Positions 1 through 7,197 of a stretch of DNA of 49,406 nucleotides are shown here, piece after piece. The stretch lies in NCBI GenBank assembly GCA_028709545.1, contig JAQVWT010000003.1, positions 1,874 to 51,279 of the forward strand, written 5' to 3'. Position 1 is the stretch's first letter, and each line of letters opens with the position of its first letter. The notes below the pieces were generated by a model that was not told where the DNA came from, searched no databases, and saw only the letters and a program-made list of their open reading frames with translations. The position numbers were made by a program, and so were the translations under genes. Source of the DNA: Bacilli bacterium (GTDB lineage Bacteria; Bacillota_I; Bacilli_A; RF39; UBA660).

Positions 1-261
1 AACAATAACAATTTCAGATCCTGTATTTAATTTAAACGTTAATTTGTTTAAATTTTTTTTTAAATAAAAAACATTTGGTTTTGTTTCAATTACTCCCGTT
101 ATTACTCCTTCTTGATTTTCTTTAATTTCACTGAGTTTTTCCGGTTTATAGTAATTATAACGATATGGATAATATGTTAGTAAATCTGAAACAGTATAGA
201 TATTTATGTTGTTTAATTCAATAATAGTTTTTGGCCCAACGCCTTTGATTTTCGCTAACAT
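1..261 (-). CDS. recG: ATP-dependent DNA helicase RecG, N-terminal part (cut by window edge)
   Basis: The frame is open for 87 codons from the ATG at 261 to the window edge, so only the N-terminus is present. It begins MLAKIKGVGPKTIIELNNIN and continues with a YYPYRYNYYKPEKL stretch, the pattern of the RecG wedge (OB-fold) region that precedes the helicase domains. RecG remodels stalled replication forks and branches of recombination intermediates. A strong AGGAGG Shine-Dalgarno sequence lies 8 nt upstream of the ATG. The gene is transcribed away from the small RNA candidate that starts near 328. Helicase motifs lie outside the window, so the family call rests on the wedge segment only. Confidence 0.85.
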   Translation of the reverse strand, partial: MLAKIKGVGPKTIIELNNINIYTVSDLLTYYPYRYNYYKPEKLSEIKENQEGVITGVIETKPNVFYLKKNLNKLTFKLNTGSEIVIV

Positions 262-293
262 TTAGATTTCCTCCTAAAAAGTCATAAAAAGAG

Positions 294-425
294 TTGACAA
301 AACATTCTTTTTAATATAGTATATAAATCACCAATTCACTTTATGGCGAATTGGTGCTAGTATCACACTAGCCAACCCCTTTTTATTCTTTGAAGTCGAC
401 CCAGGGGGCGACTTCTTTTATTTGT
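294..425 (+). ncRNA. Candidate independent small RNA with three hairpins and a terminator
   Basis: A perfect -35 TTGACA (294-299) is followed by AT-rich -10 candidates (TATAGT at 315-320, TAGTAT at 317-322). The predicted RNA, starting near 328, folds into hairpin 1 CACCAATTC/GAATTGGTG, hairpin 2 GCTAGT/ACTAGC, an unpaired C-rich stretch with ACCCC, and a 3' hairpin GAAGTCG/CGACTTC followed by a U-rich tract, which is an intrinsic terminator. The AGGGGG in the loop of the last hairpin can pair with the upstream CCCC, giving a possible pseudoknot. No open reading frame of note lies in it. It is divergent from recG and convergent with nifJ. I do not recognise an RNA family; a C-rich sRNA of the RoxS/RsaE style is one possibility. 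Confidence 0.55.
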
Positions 426-3400
426 TTTTAAGATTATTGTAATAATTATAGCGGTTTATTGCCGTTTTTTTATTTGCTTCTAACAATTCATTTGCAAGTT
501 CTTTATCTTTAATTTTTAAAGATGTATATCTAACTTCATTGTTTAAAAAATCATTATATTTATCAAAGTTTGGTTCTGGCGAATCTAAATAAAGGTTATT
601 GTTAAAATATCTCATCAATAAAAGATAGCCACTTTCAACCGCAAGTTTTTGTTGATTTATAGCGTTTACAAGTCCACCTTTTATACCGTGCTCTACACAC
701 GGAGAATAAGCAATTACAATTGACGGTCCATTATGATTTTCTGCCTCAGTTAAAGCTTTTATGGTTTGCATCATATTTGCTCCTAAACTTATTTGAGCAA
801 CATATACATTGGGATAACTCATTGCAATTTTAAATAAGTCTTTTTTAATTGTTTTCTTTCCCATGTTAGCAAATTCAGCAACTGCTCCTTTTTGGCTTGA
901 TTTACTTGCTTGCCCGCCTGTATTTGAATAAACTTCTGTATCTAAAACCAGGATTTTAACATTTTCTCCACTTGAAAGAACGTGGTCTATTCCCCCAAAT
1001 CCAATATCATATGCCCAGCCATCTCCGCCTATTGTCCAGACGCTTTTTGGAGTTAAATATGAAATTAAATCTGAAGGTAGGTATTTTGCTCCTTCTTCTT
1101 TTAAAAGTGATGCTTTATAAAAGTCGTTTTTATCTTTTAACCACTTATTATAAAATTCGTGAGAAGAAGAATCGTTTTTTAATATTTTGCCTATTCTATC
1201 TTGAAATTTATTATATGATTCTAAAATTCCCAATCCAAATTCTGCATTATCTTCAAATAAACTATTTGCCCACGAAACTTTATATGGAGTAGATGGACAT
1301 GATGCTCCATAAATGCTTGAACAGCCTGTTGCATTAGCAATTACTAACTTTTCACCGACTAATTGCGTTAATAATTTTAAATATGGAGTTTCTCCACAAC
1401 CAGCACATGCACCAGAAAATTCAAATAATGGCTTTTTAAATTGCGACCCACGAATAGTATTTACGTTTGTTTCGGGATTTTGGTGGTTTTTAAATAAATC
1501 ATCAGCAATATCTTGTTTGTTCTGATCAAATTCTCCCGTTGTAAAACAGTTTTTAGGACATTCTTTAATACAAAGCCCACAACCAGTACAATCTGCCTCG
1601 CTTATCGAAATAATGAAGTTTTTTTCTTTTTCAAAAGATGGTTTAGATTCTGATTTATATTTACTATCTTTATCTAATATAAATGGTCTTACGACAGCAT
1701 GAGGACAGACAAAAGAACATATTCCACATTCAATACAATCTTTTGGATCCCATTTTGGAATAATTTTGCTGATCTTTCTTTTTTCGTCTTTTGTGGTTCC
1801 ACCAGGAAAAGTTCCGTCTTGGAAATCAAGAAGCTCGCTTACTTTTAAACAATTTCCTTGACGAGCATTTATTTTAGCGAAAATCGATTCGTTAATGGTT
1901 AAATCAACTGAGTTATTGCTATTTATTTTTACTTTACGCAAGCTTAACTCACTATTTTTCACACAGTTAATATTGGCATCAACAATCTCTTGACCTTTTT
2001 CCGCAAATCTTGTATTAATATTTTCACATAAAATTTCATCATAATTTTCATAATTTAATATATATAAGATATTAGCCTCAAGTATTAAGCTGATTTTTCC
2101 TCTTATATTATTTTCTTGCGCTATTGTTTCCGCATCAACTGTATAAACGGTAATGTTTCTATTCATTAAAATTTCTTTTACTGATGTAGGTAAAAATTTG
2201 TTTAATTCTTCCTCACTTTTATTAGTATTTATTAATAATGTTCCTTCTACTTTTATATTAGTTATCATCTCAAACATATGAAAATATTCGTCTTTAGTTA
2301 CAACAATCAACTCTGGATTTTCTACATAATAAGGAGCCTTAATTAGAGCTTTTGATGTTCGAAGATGAGAAATAGTTACTCCTCCACTTTTTTTAGAGTC
2401 ATATTCAAAATATCCTTGAACATATTTGTTTTTACCTAAAATCTTCAATATATCTTTACTAGCACTTACCATGCCATCTGAACCAAATCCATAGATTTTG
2501 AATTCTGTTAGCTCAGATTTTGAATCATATTCATATTTTGGTAAATTAGTATGGGTAATATCATCAATAATACTAATCGTAAAATTGTTTTTAGGGTTGT
2601 TTTTCAACATCATAAATACATCATTTATATCAGATGGAGTTGTATTTTTACTAGATAAGCCATATCGTCCTCCATAAATATCATATTTCTTATTTCCTAG
2701 GGTTGCTAAAACATCTAAATAAAGGGGTTCTCCAGTACTTCCATTTTCTTTTGTACGATCTAAAACCGCTATTTTTTCAGCTGATTCGGGAATTGCTTTT
2801 TCAAAATGGCTTTTGCTAAATGGGCGATATAAATGGACTTCTACCAAACCATAGTCAGAGCTTTCTTTATTTAAATTATTTACAACTTCTTTTACTGTAT
2901 CACAAACTGATCCCATCGCGACAATTATATATTTAGCGTTTTTACTACCATGATAATTAAAGGGAGCATAATTTGTTCCAATTAAATTATTCAATTTATT
3001 CATTTGAGTTTCTACTATATTTGGTAAATTATTATAAATTGTATTTTTACTTTCAGCTAATTGGAAATAAATATCTTCGTTTTGTGCTGTTCCCTTTGTT
3101 ATACTTTTTCCCGAATTAAGCGCGCGATCTCTAAACTTTTTTATCTTTTCATAGTTAACAAGTTTTTTTACATTATCTTTAGATATTTCATTTATTACAT
3201 TAATTTCATGACTTGTCCTAAAACCATCAAAAAAGTGTAAAAAAGGCATGCTACTTTCAATTGCTGATAGATGGGTGATTAAAGCTAAATTATGAGCATC
3301 TTGTACATTAGTTGATGCAAGAATCGAAAAGCCAGTAGGTCTCGCTGCGTAAATATCTTGGTGATCACCAAAAATACTTAAGGCATGAGTAGCAATGCTT

Positions 3401-3729
3401 CTTGCTGCTACATGGATAACACAAGGAAGCATTTCTCCAGCTATTTTATACATATTTGGTAACATTAAAAGTAATCCTTGACTTGAAGTAAATGTCGTTG
3501 CAAGAGCTCCAGACACAAGAGCTCCATGCATAGCACCTGCTGCACCTGCCTCACTTTGCATTTCAATACTTTTTACTGTATCATCAAAGATATTTTTTTT
3601 GCCTAAATTACTTAGTAAATCTATTTGACTAGCCATGGGACTAGACGGAGTAATAGGATAAATAAAACTCATCTCACTTAAGTTATACGCCATATTTGCA
3701 GCAGCATTACATCCATCAATTACTTTCAT
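418..3729 (-). CDS. nifJ: Pyruvate:ferredoxin (flavodoxin) oxidoreductase
   Basis: This 1103-residue single-chain enzyme oxidises pyruvate with CoA to acetyl-CoA and CO2 and reduces ferredoxin or flavodoxin, the usual anaerobic route. The N-terminal pyruvate-binding domain shows YPITPSSPMA near residue 25. Two ferredoxin-type 4Fe-4S motifs follow, CIECGICSFVCP near 663 and CTGCGLCIKECP near 711. The third cluster and TPP domain are marked by CAGCGE near 770, GDGWAYDIGFGG near 900 and the NTGGQ that follows. Length is slightly below the usual 1170-1200. It appears monocistronic, with its own promoter at 3753-3781 and a weak AGGA Shine-Dalgarno. The 3' end meets the terminator of the plus-strand small RNA. 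Confidence 0.97.
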   Translation of the reverse strand: MKVIDGCNAAANMAYNLSEMSFIYPITPSSPMASQIDLLSNLGKKNIFDDTVKSIEMQSEAGAAGAMHGALVSGALATTFTSSQGLLLMLPNMYKIAGEMLPCVIHVAARSIATHALSIFGDHQDIYAARPTGFSILASTNVQDAHNLALITHLSAIESSMPFLHFFDGFRTSHEINVINEISKDNVKKLVNYEKIKKFRDRALNSGKSITKGTAQNEDIYFQLAESKNTIYNNLPNIVETQMNKLNNLIGTNYAPFNYHGSKNAKYIIVAMGSVCDTVKEVVNNLNKESSDYGLVEVHLYRPFSKSHFEKAIPESAEKIAVLDRTKENGSTGEPLYLDVLATLGNKKYDIYGGRYGLSSKNTTPSDINDVFMMLKNNPKNNFTISIIDDITHTNLPKYEYDSKSELTEFKIYGFGSDGMVSASKDILKILGKNKYVQGYFEYDSKKSGGVTISHLRTSKALIKAPYYVENPELIVVTKDEYFHMFEMITNIKVEGTLLINTNKSEEELNKFLPTSVKEILMNRNITVYTVDAETIAQENNIRGKISLILEANILYILNYENYDEILCENINTRFAEKGQEIVDANINCVKNSELSLRKVKINSNNSVDLTINESIFAKINARQGNCLKVSELLDFQDGTFPGGTTKDEKRKISKIIPKWDPKDCIECGICSFVCPHAVVRPFILDKDSKYKSESKPSFEKEKNFIISISEADCTGCGLCIKECPKNCFTTGEFDQNKQDIADDLFKNHQNPETNVNTIRGSQFKKPLFEFSGACAGCGETPYLKLLTQLVGEKLVIANATGCSSIYGASCPSTPYKVSWANSLFEDNAEFGLGILESYNKFQDRIGKILKNDSSSHEFYNKWLKDKNDFYKASLLKEEGAKYLPSDLISYLTPKSVWTIGGDGWAYDIGFGGIDHVLSSGENVKILVLDTEVYSNTGGQASKSSQKGAVAEFANMGKKTIKKDLFKIAMSYPNVYVAQISLGANMMQTIKALTEAENHNGPSIVIAYSPCVEHGIKGGLVNAINQQKLAVESGYLLLMRYFNNNLYLDSPEPNFDKYNDFLNNEVRYTSLKIKDKELANELLEANKKTAINRYNYYNNLKNK

Positions 3730-3752
3730 TTTTACACGTCCTATCTATCTTA

Positions 3753-3781
3753 ATTATATTACAAAGACATCATAAAAACAA
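3753..3781 (-). promoter_or_regulatory. Probable vegetative promoter of nifJ
   Basis: On the minus strand TTGTTT (3781-3776), a 17-nt spacer and a perfect TATAAT (3758-3753) lie just upstream of the nifJ start at 3729. This matches a housekeeping sigma factor promoter with a short leader. Confidence 0.6.
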
Positions 3782-3785
3782 ATGA

Positions 3786-3813
3786 AAAACTATACTCTTT
3801 CAAAAAGTATAGT
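3786..3813 (-). terminator. Intrinsic terminator of the spoIIID / MreB-like transcript
   Basis: On the minus strand ACTATACT (3813-3806) pairs with AGTATAGT (3796-3789) around a short loop and is followed by TTTTTC. The stem includes the last codons and the stop codon of the upstream gene. Confidence 0.65.
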
Positions 3814-4320
3814 ATGACTGTTTTCATATGTATATATTTTAGGATTCAATTCTTTTTCAAGTTTTTCTTTGTAACCGAGCCAATTACTACTGTTACCAAT
3901 TAATATATATTTTTCTTCAAGTAGATTTAATTTCAAAGCATCTATATTATTAATAAAGAAAACATCTGATTTTAAATATAACATCTCTTCCCATAAAATT
4001 ATTTCGTTTTCTTCTTTTAATAATTCTTCGTCATTTTTAATCTGATAATTTATATTTAAAACACTATTAAAAACATATTCGAAACAAAATAATTCAGCTG
4101 GGCTTAAAGTTTTACTTAAAAGAAATGTTATTTTTGTTTTAAATAATTTATTATTAATTATTAATTCTTTAAATATCTTATTCATAATATTTATTAATCT
4201 ATTTATATTAAATACTTTATTTTCTTTAATAATATTAGGATTAATTTCTTGTTTAATTAAATTTCTGGATCTTTTATTATAAATGTAAATATAATAATCT
4301 GTAATTTTTATAATATAAAT
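3790..4320 (-). CDS. Small, degenerate MreB/Mbl-like protein (tentative)
   Basis: The first in-frame ATG is at 4185, but the frame stays open without a stop for 45 more codons, back to an AAGGAAGTGAT ribosome site inside the end of spoIIID; the best-placed initiator is an ATT at 4320, giving about 176 residues. I do not recognise a clear family. The order of short motifs recalls a collapsed actin-like MreB: a strand pair IIKITDYYIYIYNK, a segment TKITFLLSKTLSPAELFCFE resembling the 'P.V.I..P..IT..E' region, then IDALKLNLLEEKYILIGNSS and IYTYENS resembling the end of MreB. In Bacillus subtilis mbl follows spoIIID, the same position. The phosphate-binding loops and the central domain are missing, so ATPase activity is unlikely. 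This is an inference from pattern and synteny. Confidence 0.5.
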   Translation of the reverse strand: MYIIKITDYYIYIYNKRSRNLIKQEINPNIIKENKVFNINRLINIMNKIFKELIINNKLFKTKITFLLSKTLSPAELFCFEYVFNSVLNINYQIKNDEELLKEENEIILWEEMLYLKSDVFFINNIDALKLNLLEEKYILIGNSSNWLGYKEKLEKELNPKIYTYENSHTILFERV

Positions 4321-4324
4321 ATTA

Positions 4325-4567
4325 TCACTTCCTTAGAGCAGCATATTTGCTTTTAGTTTTCTCCCCGCCTTTGATATGTCTTTCTTTAATATGTTCTTTC
4401 ATCAGCTTTTGAACTTCAAGAAAAAGATCTATATCAATTTCTTTTAATTTTTCACTCATATCTTTATGAATTGTACTTTTACCTAGATTAAACTCTGTTG
4501 CTGCCATTCTTAAAGTTGCTTTATGTTCTAAAATATAACTTGCTTCATTTATGATTCTATTTTCGAT
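4325..4567 (-). CDS. spoIIID: Sporulation transcription factor SpoIIID
   Basis: SpoIIID is a small helix-turn-helix regulator of mother-cell genes. The conserved core MAATEFNLGKSTIHKDMSEK and the tail HIKGGEKTKSKY match the family (Bacillus: VSKSTVHKDLTERL and HLRGGEATKLKY). The only in-frame ATG (4507) would cut off the first helix; the frame upstream encodes ENRIINEASYILEHKATLR, which aligns with the family N-terminus. No ATG, GTG or TTG is available there: an ATC at 4567 lies 7-8 nt after the GGGGTG ribosome site, and the upstream in-frame stop is TAG. Either a non-standard start or a small indel explains this. The ribosome site lies in the 3' arm of a hairpin (4576-4604). Confidence 0.85.
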   Translation of the reverse strand: MENRIINEASYILEHKATLRMAATEFNLGKSTIHKDMSEKLKEIDIDLFLEVQKLMKEHIKERHIKGGEKTKSKYAALRK

Positions 4568-4575
4568 AAATAAAC

Positions 4576-4604
4576 ACCCCTAATTAAGTATATATATTAG
4601 GGGT
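4576..4604 (-). promoter_or_regulatory. Hairpin that pairs with the spoIIID ribosome binding site
   Basis: On the minus strand ACCCCTAAT (4604-4596) and ATTAGGGGT (4584-4576) form a 9-bp perfect stem with an 11-nt loop. The 3' arm contains the AGGGG of the spoIIID ribosome site. A run GTTTATTTAT follows, so it could also act as a weak terminator after spoIIQ. Confidence 0.55.
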
Positions 4605-4609
4605 ACTTT

Positions 4610-5251
4610 TTAAGATAGATCTTTGATATTCATTTGATAAAAATTTTCAGGATTTATATTAACACCATTATAGAGTACTTCAAATAAAAGCATATTTTCA
4701 CTATCTGTTTTAATTTTATTAACTCCACTTGTACCAATTACATCAGCTTGTTTAACAATATCTCCAACAATTACATTTACTTCATTTAAACTTTGATATA
4801 CAGTAGTTAAATTGTTAGAATGCTTGATTGTAACAATATTTCCCATTATATCATCAGCAATTATTTCTTCAACAGTACCATCTAGAACATTTATAATTTC
4901 AAAAGATTGATCATTTGTGTACAAAATTCCGGTATTTGGCATATATGTTTGTTTATATAATATTAATGATTTTTCTTGTACCTTTGCATCATCATTTTTA
5001 TCATAAAAACCGATAGCGATAGCAACATTTTCATTAAGATATGGTTTAATAATACCTTCATTTTGATAATTAACAACTGGAACTTCATTATTTTTTATTA
5101 TCCCTCTAAATACATAAGATAAATTATCATATGATAATCCAGTACTTTTTAATGTTTTTCCTACTAAAAAAAGACTTGCTACAATAGCGCCAATTGATAT
5201 CATATAAACACATAATACTACCCAACTTTTTAATTTATATTTTGGTTTCAT
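4610..5251 (-). CDS. spoIIQ: SpoIIQ-like forespore membrane protein (degenerate LytM/M23 domain)
   Basis: This 213-residue protein has a short cytoplasmic N-terminus, one membrane segment (about residues 9-30) and an extracytoplasmic M23 (LytM) fold with the typical GTVEEI...GNIVTIKHSNNLTTVYQSL...GDIVKQADVIGTSG...LLFEVLYNGVNINPENF series. SpoIIQ sits in the forespore membrane and joins SpoIIIAH across the intermembrane space. The zinc-binding histidines of active M23 peptidases are absent (LLFEV in place of HxHFE; YQSL in place of YAHL), so it should be a structural, non-catalytic member. It is followed by spoIIID and preceded by spoIID, the arrangement expected for stage II genes. Start ATG has GGAAGGTG upstream. 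Confidence 0.85.
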   Translation of the reverse strand: MKPKYKLKSWVVLCVYMISIGAIVASLFLVGKTLKSTGLSYDNLSYVFRGIIKNNEVPVVNYQNEGIIKPYLNENVAIAIGFYDKNDDAKVQEKSLILYKQTYMPNTGILYTNDQSFEIINVLDGTVEEIIADDIMGNIVTIKHSNNLTTVYQSLNEVNVIVGDIVKQADVIGTSGVNKIKTDSENMLLFEVLYNGVNINPENFYQMNIKDLS

Positions 5252-5298
5252 TTAAACACCTTCCTAATAAAAGTTTGAGTAGTTTTTATAAATTTATA

Positions 5299-6192
5299 CT
5301 ATAAATGTTCTATTTTTATATCCCCATAATAATGTTTGAGTATTTCTTCATAATTATATCCTTTTTTAGCCATTTCATTTGCCCCATACTGACTCATTCC
5401 GACTCCATGACCATAACCTCTAGTTATAATTTTATAACCGCCTAAACCTTCTTCTATTGTGAAATCTGTCGAACGTAAATTTAAAAGTTTGCGAAACTCT
5501 ATCCCTGAGAAAATAATGTTATTAACTTTCAAGTTATCCACATGATTTGTTTCATTTATATTTATATTTGAAATATTTAATACTTTTGACTCAATTTTTA
5601 ATTTACTTATTATTTCCTCAGTACTAAATTCTGTTATTACTTTAAAATTATTCAAGTCTTCGGTTTCAAAAACCGATTCAACACTTTTAATAGTATCATC
5701 ACCAAAAACCGTTAGAGAGTTTTCGGTATAACCATTGCTCATCGAAAAATAAAAGGTTTTAAGCACTTTTCCTTTCTTTTTTACAACTAGACCTTTAGTT
5801 TCGTTTACTAGTTTTTTGATTTTTTCATAATATTTTGGGTACTCATCTTGCCACTTTTCTATCATTTCATCTTTAGATAAATATATTTGATCATTTATTG
5901 TTGATGTTATTTTAAAGGATCCACCTAATGGGTCTCTACTTAATACATAGCTTCTAGCCGCAATTGCTTGAGCCTTTAATGCCTCTTCATTAAATAAGGC
6001 AGGCATTTCTCCGGCAACTACTCCAATTACATAATCCTCTAAATTTATGGAGATGTTTTTATCACTTAATTCAATTATTATTTCTTCTTGTTTTTTTTCA
6101 TCTTTAAAAAAAGTAGCTTTGCTTTTAAATACAAAACTACTTATGCTAATTGGTATTAAAAATATTATTATTAATATGAGTTTTTTTATAAT
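5299..6192 (-). CDS. spoIID: Stage II sporulation protein D (lytic transglycosylase)
   Basis: SpoIID cleaves septal peptidoglycan during engulfment. The body matches the family: LEDYVIGVVAGEMPALFNEEALKAQAIAARSY, then SNGYTENS and the C-terminal GYGHGVGMSQYGANEMAKKGYNYEEILKHYYG. The first ATG (6006) falls inside the conserved EMPA motif, so it is not the start. The true frame extends to a signal-anchor (KKLILIIIFLIPISIS) and then to an AGGAGTGAT ribosome site; the only initiators there are ATT (6192) or ATA (6189). The ribosome site overlaps the stop codon of the preceding ywzB-like gene, suggesting translational coupling. With the extended start it is 297 residues, a normal compact SpoIID. 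Confidence 0.9.
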   Translation of the reverse strand: MIKKLILIIIFLIPISISSFVFKSKATFFKDEKKQEEIIIELSDKNISINLEDYVIGVVAGEMPALFNEEALKAQAIAARSYVLSRDPLGGSFKITSTINDQIYLSKDEMIEKWQDEYPKYYEKIKKLVNETKGLVVKKKGKVLKTFYFSMSNGYTENSLTVFGDDTIKSVESVFETEDLNNFKVITEFSTEEIISKLKIESKVLNISNININETNHVDNLKVNNIIFSGIEFRKLLNLRSTDFTIEEGLGGYKIITRGYGHGVGMSQYGANEMAKKGYNYEEILKHYYGDIKIEHL

Positions 6193-6199
6193 ATCACTC

Positions 6200-6394
6200 C
6201 TATAATATTCTACTATATTCTAGAAAATTTATTACAAAACTTGCAAGTAAATAACCAAGAGCGAAGGATAATATAATTATTAATGTTTTAGCTTCAAGCT
6301 CATGATTTTTTTTAAAGAAATTGTTAAAATTAATTCCAGATAATGCATAAACTGAAATTAAAACAGAGATTGCATATATTAATGCTTTATACAT
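6200..6394 (-). CDS. DUF1146 / YwzB-family small membrane protein
   Basis: This 64-residue protein has two hydrophobic segments (about residues 2-22 and 36-58) around a short polar loop NNFFKKNHELEAK. The length, the two-helix layout and the position in the murA-spoIID-spoIIQ neighbourhood match the DUF1146 family, of which Bacillus YwzB is a member. No function is known. It overlaps the end of rpiB by 16 bases, and its TAG stop forms part of the spoIID ribosome site, so the three genes are probably cotranscribed. Confidence 0.7.
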   Translation of the reverse strand: MYKALIYAISVLISVYALSGINFNNFFKKNHELEAKTLIIILSFALGYLLASFVINFLEYSRIL

Positions 6395-6834
6395 TGTTGC
6401 TCTTCATATTTAGCAATTTTATTATTTCTTCTAATATGTCTTTCTTCTTCACTAAAGTTTGTATTAATAAATATATCAATTATTTTTAATATTTCGGATG
6501 TTTCATTTTTAGTACTGATTGCTAAAACATTTGCATTGTTATGTTTTTTTGCAAGAGATGCCTCATTTTCATTTGAAACATGAGCACACCTTATATTTTT
6601 TACTTTATTTGCTGCTATAGACATCCCTATTCCCGTGCCACACATTAAAATACCTAAATCAGCTTCTTTATTTGCTACTAGCTTACCAACATTAAAAGCA
6701 AAATCTGGATAGTCATCAAGTGGATTGTTTGCAGGGCAGTTATCAATAACTATATTTCCTTCTTTTTCTAAATGGGTTATTATCTTTGCTTTTATATTTG
6801 ACCCATTATGGTCTATTCCTATTGCTATTTTCAC
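6379..6834 (-). CDS. rpiB: RpiB/LacAB-family sugar-phosphate isomerase (ribose-5-phosphate isomerase B)
   Basis: This 151-residue enzyme interconverts ribose 5-phosphate and ribulose 5-phosphate in the non-oxidative pentose phosphate pathway. The N-terminal KIAIGIDHNG strand, the catalytic cysteine motif LMCGTGIGMSIAANK near residue 70, CAHVSNENEASLAKKHNNANVLAIS and the C-terminal RHIRRNNKI are characteristic of RpiB. Start is GTG at 6834, after a GGTGAT ribosome site. A closely related LacA/LacB galactose-6-phosphate isomerase is the alternative, but the lone gene without a lac cluster favours RpiB. It lies between rpmE and the ywzB-like gene; Bacillus keeps rpiB (ywlF) in the same extended neighbourhood. 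Confidence 0.92.
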   Translation of the reverse strand: MKIAIGIDHNGSNIKAKIITHLEKEGNIVIDNCPANNPLDDYPDFAFNVGKLVANKEADLGILMCGTGIGMSIAANKVKNIRCAHVSNENEASLAKKHNNANVLAISTKNETSEILKIIDIFINTNFSEEERHIRRNNKIAKYEEQQCIKH

Positions 6835-6879
6835 TTTATCACCAAGTTCAGTGTATCATTTTATTAAATATTTTACAAT

Positions 6880-6900
6880 AAAAAAACTAGAAATTCTAGT
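6880..6900 (-). terminator. Weak intrinsic terminator after rpmE
   Basis: On the minus strand ACTAGA/TCTAGT forms a short stem around a 3-nt loop and is followed by TTTTTTATT, directly downstream of the rpmE stop codon. Confidence 0.55.
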
Positions 6901-6907
6901 ATTGTTA

Positions 6908-7117
6908 TTATGCAGTTTCTTCGATATTGTATTTACGATTAAACTTTTCTACTGCCCCAGTTTTTTTGTGACCGCTTGATTTTTTATTATAAAACGGATG
7001 ACATTCATTGCATACTTCAATTTTATGCACATCTACATTAGATAATGTTTCAAACGTTGCTCCACATGCACATGTAATTGTGCAGTTTTTCATTACTGGA
7101 TGGATTCCTTTTTTCAA
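6908..7117 (-). CDS. rpmE: Ribosomal protein bL31 (zinc form)
   Basis: The protein reads MKKGIHPVMKNCTITCACG and later CNECHPFYNKKSSG, with the four cysteines/ligands of the zinc-binding type of L31 and the invariant 'HP' and 'HPFYTGK'-like motifs. Length is 69 residues. A longer reading frame starts at an ATG at 7138, but the GGGAGGAG ribosome site lies inside that stretch and points 8 nt downstream to the TTG at 7117, which also gives the family N-terminus MKKGIHP. It is a 50S subunit protein near the central bridge and appears to form its own short transcript, with a terminator at 6880-6900. Confidence 0.95.
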   Translation of the reverse strand: MKKGIHPVMKNCTITCACGATFETLSNVDVHKIEVCNECHPFYNKKSSGHKKTGAVEKFNRKYNIEETA

Positions 7118-7197
7118 TTTTAATTCTCCTCCCGCCATAGCTATTAATAGCTATAGAAATTCGTACTGATTTATTATATTCTAGTTTCTGATAAAAA

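Noticed and set aside
972-1525. Two plus-strand frames inside nifJ
   Set aside because: Shadows of the nifJ coding frame without ribosome sites.
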